Both the position numbers and the translations under genes were made by a program. A DNA stretch of 64,000 bases from Centrapalus pauciflorus (Eukaryota; Streptophyta; Magnoliopsida; Asterales; Asteraceae): NCBI GenBank assembly GCA_020465985.1, contig JAANYP010007579.1:1846001-1910000 (forward strand), given 5' to 3'. The notes under the pieces were generated by a model. That model ran no database searches, was not told the origin of the DNA, and saw only the letters and a list, made by a program, of their open reading frames with translations. Shown piece by piece: positions 12,481 through 22,870 of the stretch; within the stretch, counting starts at the first letter, position 1, and every line of letters starts with the position of its first letter.

Positions 12481-13942
12481 GGTTGGTTGTTTATTTAAGA
12501 GTAATGACATGTCGCTAAATGTCATTTTCTTAGTAGTGATTGATTCGTTGCCTATATTTTGTTATAATGTTATTAAATGTATTTTTCTGATATCCATCCA
12601 TGTTGTCAAAGTTTTTCCCGTTATTTGTTGTTACGCGACCATTGCAGACCCGTCGCTGAATTCCACTGGTAAATTGTCGCTGACCATCGTTGATCTGTCG
12701 CTAGATGTCATCGGTAAGCCGTCTCTAAAATGTGGTGGCAACGTTGTTGTTGTTAATCCGTCACTATATATCCGTCGTTGCAATTCAGTCGATGATCTGT
12801 CGCAAATCCGTTGTTAACATCGTTTGATAATATGTCGTTGTTCCATCGCTAAATCGTTGTCACAAATCATCGTTTAATTCTGCCAGTAAACCGCCGTCAA
12901 TCCGTCGCTAAACTACTGTCATGTATCCGTCGCTGAAATCGTTGTCACAAATCATCGTTTAATTCTGCCAGTAAACCGTTGTTAATCCGCTCCTAAACTG
13001 CTGTCACATATCCGTCGTTGAAAGCGGTCGGTAAACCGCCGTCAATCCGTCGCTAAACTACTGTCATGTATCTGTCGCTGAAATCTATTGGTAAACTGTC
13101 GTTACGGTGCTGTCGCATTTTGTCACTGAAAACCTTCTGTAATCCGTCGTTGATTTATCATTAACTCGTCACTAAAGATCCGTTACGGATACACATTTTT
13201 CTAGTAGTGAAAACTACCGTAGTGATTATCTTTTTAGCCTAGTGTCCCATTAATTTTTTTTATTAGAAACAAGGAAAATAAATTAATGTGATAGGACAAT
13301 GTCTTTCCATTGGGTGGCGACGATTGCGTTATTAATAAAGACAACTTTTTGTGTGCATAAATAAATAGCATCACATTTTTAAGTTTCTAAAGACAACTTT
13401 TATGTGCCTTCAACATTATTGTACATTAATTTTTTATTACCTAAGTCATTATTGTAGGCTTAGGCATCAAAGTATGTTAGTAAGATTTATATTGATTCCA
13501 TAAATGGCATAAAAGAATTTTTTTTGAAAATATAAATCTAGTAAAATATTTAAAAAAATGATTTTTAAATTACGTTAAAGTTGTCGCAAATCTGCTGTTA
13601 AAATCGGTCGATTATATATCGTTGTTCCATTGCTAAACCACTATCATAAATACGTCGTTGAATTCTGTCAGTAAACTGTGGTTAATCGGTCGCTAAACTG
13701 TTGTCACATATATCCGTCATTGAAAGTTGTCGGTAAACTGTCACTAAACTGCTGTCACATATTCATCGCTGAAATCTATCGGTAAACTGTATTAATCCGT
13801 CACTAAGGTGATGTCACAAAGTGTCACTGAAAACAATGGTACTCCGTCATTGATAAGTCGTTTAAATTATAACGCTAATGCGTCTTAATCCATCATTAAT
13901 CCGTTTCAAAGTCCGTTACGGATACTCATTTTTCTAGTAGTG
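12481..13942 (+). mobile_element. CACTA (En/Spm-type) right-end fragments
   Basis: Three sites end in the CACTA terminal motif in the same orientation: 12524-12538 (TTTTCTTAGTAGTG), 13196-13209 and 13929-13942 (both TTTTTCTAGTAGTG, the complement of CACTACTAGAAAAA). The last two share a TCCGTTACGGATAC block just inside the end. Inside lie dozens of degenerate subterminal repeats built on CCGTCGCTAAA, CCGTCGCTGAAA and CCGTCGTTGAA (12600-13180 and 13575-13900), typical of CACTA ends. No matching left end and no transposase are seen, so these are truncated or composite remnants. The 102-codon ORF at 12509-12817 is an accident of the repeats. Confidence 0.75.
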
Positions 13943-14034
13943 TGTGAAGTTGTTATCTTTTTATCCTAATATCCTGCTATTATTATTATTTTTAAACTAA
14001 ATTACACAAATGGTCCTTGTGGTTTATATGAAAC
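13943..14034 (+). mobile_element. Stub of a Mutator-like terminal repeat
   Basis: The segment AAATTACACAAATGGTCC followed by TTGTGGTTTA (about 13998-14026) matches the terminal-repeat style of the Mutator-like elements at 41222 and 43781. It is cut off after 14034 by the A-family LTR. Only this end is present. Confidence 0.5.
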
Positions 14035-15164
14035 TGTTAGGCACAAAAAGGCCTCAGTCAAACCTGTTCTGCATCTGAGGGGGAGATTATTAATCAAACC
14101 TGTTGATGCTTTTGAAGGTTGAATTTAAGGCCTGTTATATGCCTTATTGAAACCTGAAAATGATTTGCAATATCAGCCTGAAGCTGTTCTATGTGTTGCA
14201 TGTGTTGCAACAAAGGCAGTTTTGCCCAAGCTGTTCAGTCTGCTGAACAGGCTGGACATAAACTGTCTACGCTGCTCTACACTGGTGAGCAGCTTGGGCA
14301 GTTTACAAGTGTTCTGTTCTTTGTGAACAGAACCTGTTCTTTGTGAACAGGCTAAACACTTTATGGAATATGTTTCCAAGTCCTCATGTATTGTTTTTGA
14401 CTACAAGATCAGTTTACAAAGTCGAAGACAAAGTGGAAATCAGAACTGCTCAGCCTGCCCAAGCTGTTCTGTTACATGAAGACAAAAGGATATTTGAAAA
14501 AGGGTGACAGACCTTTTTCTTATATCAAAATAGGCCTTAACAAAGGAAGAAAAACACAAAGTTGACCTTCCTTATTTAGTTAAAGGCAATACAACAGTAG
14601 ACAAAGTGAAAAGATAAAAGTTCTGCCCACATGAAGACAAGTCTGCTTTTCAGAATGTGCAGAAAAGTTTATGTTGTATTTTCAACAAGACTTCTCCTTT
14701 TTCATTCCGTCCAATGAAGAAGCTTCACTTAGATCCTCTGAGTGAGTATAAAAAGAAACTTCCATGGATTGAAAGGTTAAGCCAAAAAGCTAAGTGCTGA
14801 AACCAAGAGTGAACGTGCATTCAAGTGTGTCTTTCATGCATGCAAGTCTGCTTGAATAAAACAGTGCTCAGTGTCTAAGCTGTTCTTGTTCAAGCTGTTC
14901 CTCAGAGTCTTGTAAACACAGTGAGTGATTCTTAGTGAGTGTATTCATTGTAACCAGTTTAAGTCTGTCTTAGACTAGTTAAACATACTGTTGTATCTGT
15001 CATCTCAGCTTGAACCTTTCCGCATTCAAGCTCGTTTGTAATTAACATTTGTTGATAATACATACAAACATTGAGAAAAAATTTTGTGTAGTTTTTAAAT
15101 AGCTGTATTCACCCCCCCTCTACAGCTTAAGGCTATATACTTGGGATATCTTTTGGGACCTACA
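14035..15164 (+). repeat. Family A 5' LTR, copy i
   Basis: Starts TGTTAGGCACAAAAAGG and ends GGGACCTACA, directly followed by an initiator-Met primer site. It is 1130 bp; related copies lie inverted at 39435-40516 and 60674-61798. It contains a tandemly doubled hairpin CTGTTCTTTGTGAACAG at about 14315-14352. The 3' part (14990-15120) holds the stretch TTCACCCCCCCTCTACAG, conserved in all copies. This is the 5' LTR of an element whose body was cut by E2. Confidence 0.9.
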
Positions 15165-15274
15165 ACTGGTATCAGAGCAGTTTAGAGTGTGTGTCATTCT
15201 AGATCTCTCATTCTCCCAAAGTTTCCATGGACAACAGTGCTGCAAGTTCTCATACTATGACAATGGCTCAATGG
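15165..15274 (+). pseudogene. gag: Family A leader and first codons of gag, interrupted by E2
   Basis: The primer site TGGTATCAGAGCA lies at 15167-15179. An ATG at 15227 opens a reading frame starting MDNSAASSHTM, matching the start of A gag at 39370 on the minus strand (MDNSAANSS). After 16 codons the sequence is replaced by the E2 LTR at 15275. The remainder of this gag is not found beyond the other end of E2. Confidence 0.8.
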
Positions 15275-15933
15275 TGTTGGTACACCCTGTGTGACGATAG
15301 CAGTCTAATCGATCTGCATTATGGTTTAAGTAATATTCTGAGTATTAACAAGTGTTTTGATATATATGTTTAATATGTGTTTGTCTGTTATTGATTGTGT
15401 GTTTGAACTTGATGTAACATATTACAAGAAGTTCAAACATAAAGGTCAAAGATTAACTCAAGCATAAGTAAAACATAAGTTTCATCACTTAAGAGTTTAA
15501 GTGTTTTGGCTAGATTCGAATTACTTAAGGGAATACATTCGAATCTGAGATAGATTCGAATGAGACCTTAGATTCGAATGGGCTAGATTCGAGGATGTCA
15601 ATATGGACAGACTCGAATGGGCCTTGGGCCAGATTCGAGTTTGGCCCACATCAGACTCGAATCAGGGTCTATAATTAGGGATAGACTCGAATCATTAAGA
15701 GACTTTTTGCAGAATTCGTGAGGAATTAAGCAAGAGGCGATCTCGAGTTTATCAGCTAGGTGAGTGCCGTTTCGGAGAGAATTAGTACGTAGGATCGTTC
15801 GTGTGTCGTTCGTTCAGCGTCTAATAGTCTCCGTGTTCCGTTGGTTGAGAGTTGTCCGTCTAACCGTCAACGAGGATTCCGCACTCGTTCACGGATCCGC
15901 GTCTAGATAGATCTTGCAGTCGTAGACCTTACA
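15275..15933 (+). repeat. E2 5' LTR
   Basis: TGTTGGTACACCC to CCTTACA, 659 bp. A TATA-like TATAATTA lies at 15670-15677, and a consensus splice donor AG|GTGAGT at 15758-15765 would fall in the transcribed R/U5 part. The upstream half is rich in GATTCGAAT motifs (15510-15660). Compared with the 3' LTR, the part after about 15595 is almost identical, but the first ~320 bp differ strongly, with several indels. Confidence 0.93.
15758..15765 (+). promoter_or_regulatory. Candidate 5' splice donor in E2 LTR leader
   Basis: CTAG|GTGAGT fits the plant donor consensus AG|GTAAGT/GTGAGT. It lies about 90 nt downstream of the TATA-like box and so would be in the first transcribed exon. The 3' LTR has AAG|GTGAGT at the same place; the E2-type LTR at 55205-55235 has a weaker GTGTGT. 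It could pair with the acceptor before the aORF. Confidence 0.5.
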
Positions 15934-16608
15934 AGTGGTATCAGAGCCTACGGAGTGTTCTTGGTGTTCTTCGTGTTCATCAGATACATTCTAGGTTTCT
16001 TGACGCTAGTTGGACGGTTTTGCTCTCAAAAACGTGTTTCTGAGCTTAGCAAATTCATATTCGGGAAACACTTTGTGGTTTTTCACGTTTTTGATCGAAA
16101 TCATTATTTTTCGTTTGAAAAATAGTGGTTTAATCTGTAAAACGTCAAAAAATCAAAGTGTTAGCCGTTTTTCGAGTTTGCGGCGCTCGAATCTATAGGG
16201 GTAATTAGGGTTTCACTTTAGTCTCGAGTCTAACCTAAATACGCTCCTTTCGAGTCAATTTCAGCGAGTTTCGAGTCTACTTTGTTTCGAATCTGTTACT
16301 ACATTCGAATTGGATCTCGAGTCTGTGTTGTTTCGAGTTTATTTCGAGTCTGTTACTGTTTCGATTCTGTGCTTCGACTCTGCTGACATTCGAATCTGCT
16401 GAGCCTTCGAATCTAAGGACCATCGAATCTAAGGAGTTGTTCGAATCTGACATTATTTCGAATCTAATTGACTTTTAAGACTTAATCGAATTTATTCTCA
16501 AAAGATTTAATATTAATTAGTTTCGAATCTATCTAGATTCGAATAAGTTAGTCTAAATCAGTTTCGAATTAAATTAATTAAGGTCAAATTCAATTTGTTT
16601 CAGAAAAG
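15934..16608 (+). other. E2 leader with primer-binding site
   Basis: TGGTATCAGAGCC at 15936-15948 is complementary to the 3' end of initiator Met tRNA, two bases from the LTR. The following 650 bases are non-coding and unusually dense in TTCGAATCT, TCGAGTCT and related palindromic-core motifs (16210-16570). The family uses these motifs in LTR, leader and spacer but not in coding regions. Confidence 0.9.
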
Positions 16609-19485
16609 ATGTCAAATCTTCAGAAATTCCTTGAGATGGATCACGAAGTTGGGAAGGCAAATGCACCGCCTAAGCTGATGAAAGTTGAGGACTATTACTG
16701 GTGGAAGGACAGATTTACAGATTTTGTACGATTCAATGATATGCGCATGTGGGTGTGCATAGATGAAGGGTACATTCCGCCAGTATCTGAAGTTGAAGGC
16801 CGTCAAAAGGTCTTGTCATATCAGATGATGAAAGAGGATGACAAGAAACTATTTGAAGCTGAAAACAAAGCTTTCTCCATAATCCGTATGGCTTTACCTC
16901 AAGATATTTTACACACATTTCGGACTCAAAGGACGTCGAAGGAACTTTGGGAGTCTCTCCAGAAAAGGTGTGAAGGTAATCCTCGGGTGCGTAGAAAGCG
17001 TACAGAGCTGTTGACCCAACAGTTTGCGATTTTCAAGGCTATTAAGGATGAACAGTTGGATGATATTATCACAAGGTTCTATCATCTGATAACGGAACTT
17101 GAAAGTCATGGAATTGAGTATTCGGACACTGACAAGAACAACAAGCTTCTTGATGCCCTACCAGCCAAATGGGCTATGTACGTGGCAATGATTAAGCTGA
17201 ATGAGGACAAATATTATGCTCAATCACTTGATGACATTGTGGGAACGTTGAGGGCATATCACTTCGAGATGATTAAGGCTGAGACTGATTACGAGCAAGT
17301 CCAGAATCCGGCTATGTATTTTGGAAAGACATCTAAATCATCAGTGACAGCTGAACCGAAGAGTGCTACAGCGTTTTTCACTGGAGAAACGTCATCGCCA
17401 CCAGAGTCCGAAGACTCACTGAATCGCGCGTTCTTAGGGTTAGGAAGATCGGAAGAACCGCAACCTCAAGTCCAACAGGCATCGACCAGTCAGAGCTATT
17501 CGAAGATGCCCATGAGCGCAAAGTCAGCGGAAGAGCATCTGAATCTACTTGCTTCGTTTGTGGCCGCTTATGGAAATTGTGTTCAAGGGAAGATCAATGA
17601 TCCGGCTCTTTGGGATGAAGATTACGATCAGGTCGACCCTGATGACTTAGAGGAAATGGATCTTAAATGGCAACTGGCCATGGTGACCCAGAGGGTTAAA
17701 AGATTCATTAAGAGAACTGGAAGGAATTTGCAGATGAATAACAAGGGGATCGGGTTTGATAAGTCCAAGGTGAAATGCTATAACTGTCAAGGACTAGGAC
17801 ACTTCGCAAGGGAGTGCCAGAGGCCAAAGGTAGAGACATACCAGGGACAGAGCCAACATCAGGGACAATTCCAAAATCTGTCCCAACAAAGATACCTTCC
17901 GAGTTCCTCATCTGGTCAAGCCAATCTAGCGGGACTACTATCCAATGTCACTTCTGACAGACAGCTAGATGGTACCTATGACTGGAGTTCACATCCTGAG
18001 TCAAATGCTAGAGCTTTCATGGCTGAAGTTACTGAGAATGGTTGTGAAGAAGACGAGCAGACCACAAGGGACAGCAGTCCGATGTGGGTAGAGAAGGCGA
18101 ATGATCAGACCGTGCTGGAGTTTGCTGCTCAGATGGCCAACGTGGAATCTGATAACTCTAAGGTTAGTCTATCTTACTCTCTATTTCAAGAATTATGTGC
18201 TTTGTGTGCTACTTCTAATGATAGGTTAAATCTAGTCTTAGAATCACATAAAACCATATCTGCTCAAAATGATAACTTAAAAATAGAAAATGCTAGCCTA
18301 AATGATATAAAGCAAGATTTAAAAGAAAAGCTTAAGGCTGATGCTCAACACGTGGTAGTTCTAAAAGACAAACTCAGCGAGCAGCGTGTTAGGATAAAAC
18401 TAATGTATGAGCACGTAGAGGCCTTAACAAAAAGTCTGAAGGATAAGGACATAGAGCTAGCCGAGACCAAGGTTAAGGTAGCAGAGGCGAATAGCAAGCT
18501 GGAAAAGTTTAGGAATTCGAGCCTAAACCTAGGAAAAGTCTTAGATGCCCAAAGACAGTCTAAGAAACCTGTAGGTCTAGGTTTTCATGAAATTCCTCCA
18601 CCATTCAATGCGAACTATGTGCCTCAGCCTCAGGAGAAAACTGACAAGTCAGTAGACTTAGAGGACCTACCTGAACCGACACCTGAGCCTACAGTTGATA
18701 ATACACCTAAGGTGGTTGACTCAACCGTCAAGGTCAAGAAAGTGAAATTTGTGTCTTCCTCCAGTGAAACACCTGCAGGAAAACAGAAAATTTCATGGGC
18801 TGACCAGGTCGAAGAGACAGACACTGTAGATGTACCAAAGGCAGTAGACACTAGTGAGACACCTAGATCTAAGGGAACAACCAAAAAGTCCATGGATAAG
18901 ATGTCTTGCTTTAGATGTCACGAGAAAGGGCATGTTGCTTCTCACTGTCCACTTAGGAAAGCAGATGTTGCCCCTAAGACAGTGAACCCAACACCTGTTA
19001 AGCCCTCACCCAGTGTGGCAAGCAGCAGTAGTTCTCAACCTACCGAGAAAACTGTGCAGGCCGCACCCAAACAAGTTGTGAAAAACACACCGGTTAAGGT
19101 TGGACCAAAGGAAGTGATTAGGACAAATTCACCGAATCGTGTCACAAATCAATCTAGGTCAGCACCACAGCAAGTCTATAGGAGCACCACACCTAGCAGG
19201 TCACATACTCCAGTTAGGTCACATACTCCAGTTAGACAGTATGCACCGGTAAGAGCTCAAGGATCACAGTCAGAAATGGCATATAATAGGAATTATTCTA
19301 GAGCTCCACAACAAATGCCTACACCAAGGCAAAGAGTGAACTTAAATCACTCGGCACCACAACAGAATTCAGTTCAAAGGCCCAAGTCACCTGAAAGGCG
19401 AGATGGGTACTTGAAAGAGTTCACGTATGTGGACGAGAATGGTATTACCAAGTCAGTCATGGCTTGGGTTCCCCGTGATAACTAA
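16609..19485 (+). CDS. gag: E2 Gag polyprotein, 958 aa, intact
   Basis: The nucleocapsid/capsid precursor of a copia retrotransposon, expected to assemble cytoplasmic virus-like particles and package element RNA. Residues 1-250 form the copia Gag domain (YYWWKDRF near residue 28; RFYHLITEL near 150). The first CCHC knuckle is Cys390, Cys393, His398, Cys403. A long heptad-rich coiled coil follows at about residues 540-640. The second CCHC knuckle is Cys767, Cys770, His775, Cys780. A basic Pro/Ser/Thr-rich tail has repeated RSHTPVR. Two knuckles and this length are unusual for copia Gag but fit Sireviruses. The start is the first ATG after the leader and matches E1. It ends in TAA at 19483, in the same frame as pol. 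Confidence 0.95.
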   Translation: MSNLQKFLEMDHEVGKANAPPKLMKVEDYYWWKDRFTDFVRFNDMRMWVCIDEGYIPPVSEVEGRQKVLSYQMMKEDDKKLFEAENKAFSIIRMALPQDILHTFRTQRTSKELWESLQKRCEGNPRVRRKRTELLTQQFAIFKAIKDEQLDDIITRFYHLITELESHGIEYSDTDKNNKLLDALPAKWAMYVAMIKLNEDKYYAQSLDDIVGTLRAYHFEMIKAETDYEQVQNPAMYFGKTSKSSVTAEPKSATAFFTGETSSPPESEDSLNRAFLGLGRSEEPQPQVQQASTSQSYSKMPMSAKSAEEHLNLLASFVAAYGNCVQGKINDPALWDEDYDQVDPDDLEEMDLKWQLAMVTQRVKRFIKRTGRNLQMNNKGIGFDKSKVKCYNCQGLGHFARECQRPKVETYQGQSQHQGQFQNLSQQRYLPSSSSGQANLAGLLSNVTSDRQLDGTYDWSSHPESNARAFMAEVTENGCEEDEQTTRDSSPMWVEKANDQTVLEFAAQMANVESDNSKVSLSYSLFQELCALCATSNDRLNLVLESHKTISAQNDNLKIENASLNDIKQDLKEKLKADAQHVVVLKDKLSEQRVRIKLMYEHVEALTKSLKDKDIELAETKVKVAEANSKLEKFRNSSLNLGKVLDAQRQSKKPVGLGFHEIPPPFNANYVPQPQEKTDKSVDLEDLPEPTPEPTVDNTPKVVDSTVKVKKVKFVSSSSETPAGKQKISWADQVEETDTVDVPKAVDTSETPRSKGTTKKSMDKMSCFRCHEKGHVASHCPLRKADVAPKTVNPTPVKPSPSVASSSSSQPTEKTVQAAPKQVVKNTPVKVGPKEVIRTNSPNRVTNQSRSAPQQVYRSTTPSRSHTPVRSHTPVRQYAPVRAQGSQSEMAYNRNYSRAPQQMPTPRQRVNLNHSAPQQNSVQRPKSPERRDGYLKEFTYVDENGITKSVMAWVPRDN

Positions 19486-19506
19486 CCTATTTTCTTTCAT
19501 GTGCAG
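19482..19506 (+). promoter_or_regulatory. E2 gag-pol junction: stop inside branch-point motif, then acceptor
   Basis: CTAAC (19482-19486) includes the gag TAA. It is followed by CTATTTTCTTTCATGTGCAG, a textbook pyrimidine tract and acceptor ending at 19506; protease coding begins at once. Gag and pol are in the same frame here, but in different frames in families A and B, which keep the same acceptor. No donor could be assigned, so readthrough of TAA remains an alternative. Confidence 0.5.
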
Positions 19507-22500
19507 GAGATAACTACCGGTCCAAACAACAAGTGGTTCGTCGACAGTGGTTGCTCCAGGCACATGACGGGGGAAAGAAGTCTTCTCACAGACTTCAAGG
19601 GGGGTAATAGGGGATTCGTATCATTCGCGGGTAACAAGGGTGGAAATATCACTGGAACTGGAGAAGTCACTAATGGGACGATTACTTTGGATCAAGTTTA
19701 TCACGTTGATAAACTGGTTCATAATCTCATTAGTGTTTCTCAAATCTGTGATAAGAAGAACTCGGTGTTATTTACTGACACTGAGGCGTTAGTGCTAAAG
19801 CCTGGATTCAAGATACCTGAAGATTGGATATTGATGCGGGCGCCAAGGAAGAATGACTTGTACATGCTCGACATGAACAAGCCAGATACTTCGATGGGTC
19901 CGATCTGCTTACTATCAAAAGCTTCAGAGACGGAGTCCGTACTGTGGCACAGACGCATGGCTCACCTGCACCTGAGGAAGATGAATTACATTACGAAGCA
20001 TGGACTGGTGCAGGGTGTGCCCATGAAAAGTTTTCAGTTCGAGGATAAGTGTCTACCTTGCATGAAGGGCAAACAACACAAGAAGACACACAAGTCCAAG
20101 AAGCAGAATTCCATAGCCTCAACATTCGATCTGTTGCACATGGACCTTTTCGGCCCAATCAACAAAAGGAGTATTGGAGGTAGTTGGTACTGCTTAGTTA
20201 TCACCGACGATTACTCACGTTTTTCTTGGGTTTTCTTTTTAGGTACGAAGGACGAGACGGCTGCAAGGCTCATCGGGTTCTTGGACCAAGTGGAGAACTC
20301 ATACGGAACTAGGGTTAAAAGTATTCGTAGTGATAATGGAACTGAATTCAAAAACACTGTAATTGGTGTATATTGCCTATCAAAGGGCATAGTGCATCAA
20401 TTCAGTGCACCATATGAACCTCAACAGAATGGGGTGGCCGAACGTAAAAATAGAACTTTGATTGAGGCTGCAAGGACTATGCTTTCGGATTCAAAGCTTC
20501 CTACCATGTTTTGGGGGGAGGCAGTGAATACCGCGTGCCACATTTTAAACCGAGTCCTTACAGTCAAATCATTGAACAAAACATGCTATGAAATTTTGAA
20601 TAAACGGCCACCTAACTTAACTGGATTCGAACCGTTTGGAGTACCATGCACACTTTTAAGAACAAAACATCAACCGAAGTTTGGTGAAAAGGCTGACGAA
20701 GGATACTTCCTAGGTTATGTGCCAAACTCACCAAACAAACGGGTGTTTAACAAAACAACTGGTACTGTGGAGATTGTGTATAACATTGAAGTCACAAGTT
20801 ATACACATGAACCCCAAACTGGTCCGGAATGGATATTTGACTATGATAAGTTATTTGAGTCATTTAACATTCCTCTGGATGATAATGCAGGTACAATCGA
20901 GAAGGACTTGGCGACGTTGCATCTGAACGACGATGGCCAAATCTTTCCAAGGACCACGTTCGAATCTACGTCCGAGCCTACTGCGACTGTAGATGGATCT
21001 CCAGAAGTTGCTGATCAAGAGGCACCCAACACTGAGAATCAGACTCAAGCTTCAAGTTCTAACTCTGAGGAAAACGTCCGTGAGGAGGAAAATTTAGAAG
21101 CTGAGCCTGTTCCCCCTTTAGGTGAAATAGGATCCAACTTAGGAGATAATCTAAGGGTTGATGAAATAGAGACCTCCAGGATTAACAAGAACCATCCAAT
21201 AGATAGCATAATAGGAAATCCTAACGAGGGTGTGAGGACTCGGAGTAGTGTAAATAACAACATTGTGTTGTTGTCGATGATAAACGACTCCGAGGCATAT
21301 CACACATGTCTATATTCGTGTTTCATATCGCAAGTAGAGCCCAAAAATGTGCAAATGGCACTTAAGGACAACTCCTGGGTTGAAGCGATGCAGGAAGAAC
21401 TTTCACAATTTAGGAAACTAGAAGTGTGGGAGTTAGTTCCGTTACCTCGAGGGGAGATTGCAATAGGAACCAAATGGGTTTTTAAGTGCAAGAGAGACGA
21501 TCGGGGTATAGTCACGCGCAACAAGGCGAGATTAGTTGTAAGGGTTTCAACCAAGAGGAGGGAATCGATTACAACGAAGTTTTTGCACCAGTAGCAAGGC
21601 TGAAGCCATTAGGTTGTTTCTAGCGTTTGCCTCCTTCAAAGGCTTTAAGGTATATCAACTGGACGTTAAGAGTGCTTTCCTGTATGGGAAAGTGAAGGAG
21701 TTGGTGTATGTAGAACAACCGCCCGGATTTACAGATCCAAAATATCCTGATAGAGTATATCGCTTAGATAAGGCTCTTTATGGATTACATCAGGCACCTA
21801 GGGCGTGGTATGAGACTTTATCCAACCATCTTTTAGAAAACGGTTTTGAAAGGGGTAGGATAGATAGTACTCTATTTGTGAAGAGGAAGGGTGAACACTT
21901 TATCTTGGTACAAGTGTACGTCGATGATATCATTTTTGGATCATCAGACGAACAGATGTGCAAAGATTTCGAAAAGGTGATGAAGTCTAAGTTCGAGATG
22001 AGTGCTATGGGGGAGTTGAATTTCTTTTTAGGGTTACAAGTTGACCAGAAGAAGGAAGGATGTTTATCCATCAGACTAAGTATGTCTATGACATATTAGA
22101 ACGGTTTGGGATGGAGGGAACTAAGTTGACTGCCCACTTCAGCACACCGATTCAAGTGAATCACAATCTCGGGCCGGGTACTGAAAGTGATACCGATGTG
22201 GATCCGACTTTATATCGGGCCATGATTGGGTCACTTATGTATTTAACTGCTTCAAGACCTGATATTATGTTTGCTGTTTGTATTTGTGCTAGGTTTCAAG
22301 CGAATCCGAAGGAGATGCATATGAAAGCTGTGAAGCGGATTCTACGTACCTCAAGTCGAAACCGAAGCTGGGACTTTGGTATCACGCGGAGGGAGATCTA
22401 GAGTTGGAAGCGTTCACAGATTCTGACTACGGAGGATGCAGCTTGACGCGCAAATCAACAACTGGAGGTTGTCAGTTCCTAGGAGGGAGATTGGTATCCT

Positions 22501-22870
22501 GGCAATGCAAGAAACAAACTCGGTAGCCGTGTCGACGTGCGAGGCCGAGTATGTTGCTGCTGGTAGTTGCTGCTCACAGGTTCTGTGGATACAACAACAA
22601 TTGCGGGATTACGGTTTGGCTTACACTCAAACTCCTATTAGGATAGACAATCAATCTACAATTGCTATAACTAATAATCCAGTTAAACACAGTAAAACAA
22701 AGCACATAGACATAAGGCATCATTTTATTCGTGATTGTGCTGAAAAGAACTTAATCAAACTGGTAAAGGTGGCAACAGAAGATAATAATGCAGATTTATT
22801 TACCAAAGCGTTTGATAAGTCACGGTTTGAGTATTTAATTCAACTGAATGGAATGCGCAACCCAGAGTAA
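19507..22870 (+). pseudogene. pol: E2 pol (protease-integrase-RT-RNase H), five single-base deletions
   Basis: Enzymes for processing, integration and reverse transcription. Visible in order: protease DSG at 19543-19551; GAG-pre-integrase LWHRRMAHLHLRKM near 19940; integrase core with DLFGP (about 20145), SDNGTEF (about 20330) and NGVAERKNRT (about 20430), so the DDE triad is present; RT with YVDDIIFGSSDE (about 21920); RNase H with TDSDYGG (about 22415), CEAEYVAAG (about 22540) and KHIDIRHHFIRD (about 22700). The frame is open 19507-21594, then shifts near 21545, 21600, 22055, 22348 and 22520. Each shift is one base missing relative to E1. All catalytic motifs survive. True decay or consensus errors in the assembly are both possible. 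Confidence 0.93.

Noticed and set aside
12509..12817. 102-codon ORF as a gene
   Set aside because: It lies wholly within CACTA subterminal repeats and shows no protein-like features.
14315..14352. Steroid-hormone-response-like element (inverted TGTTC/GAACA)
   Set aside because: Plants lack nuclear steroid receptors of that type; the resemblance is coincidental.
16210..16570. CRISPR-like array from regularly recurring TTCGAATCT units
   Set aside because: Units are short and degenerate, spacing is irregular, and the context is a plant retrotransposon leader.
19442..19506. A 65-nt intron from GTATTA at 19442 to the acceptor at 19506
   Set aside because: Too short for typical plant introns, and splicing would put pol out of frame; the donor for this acceptor remains unknown.
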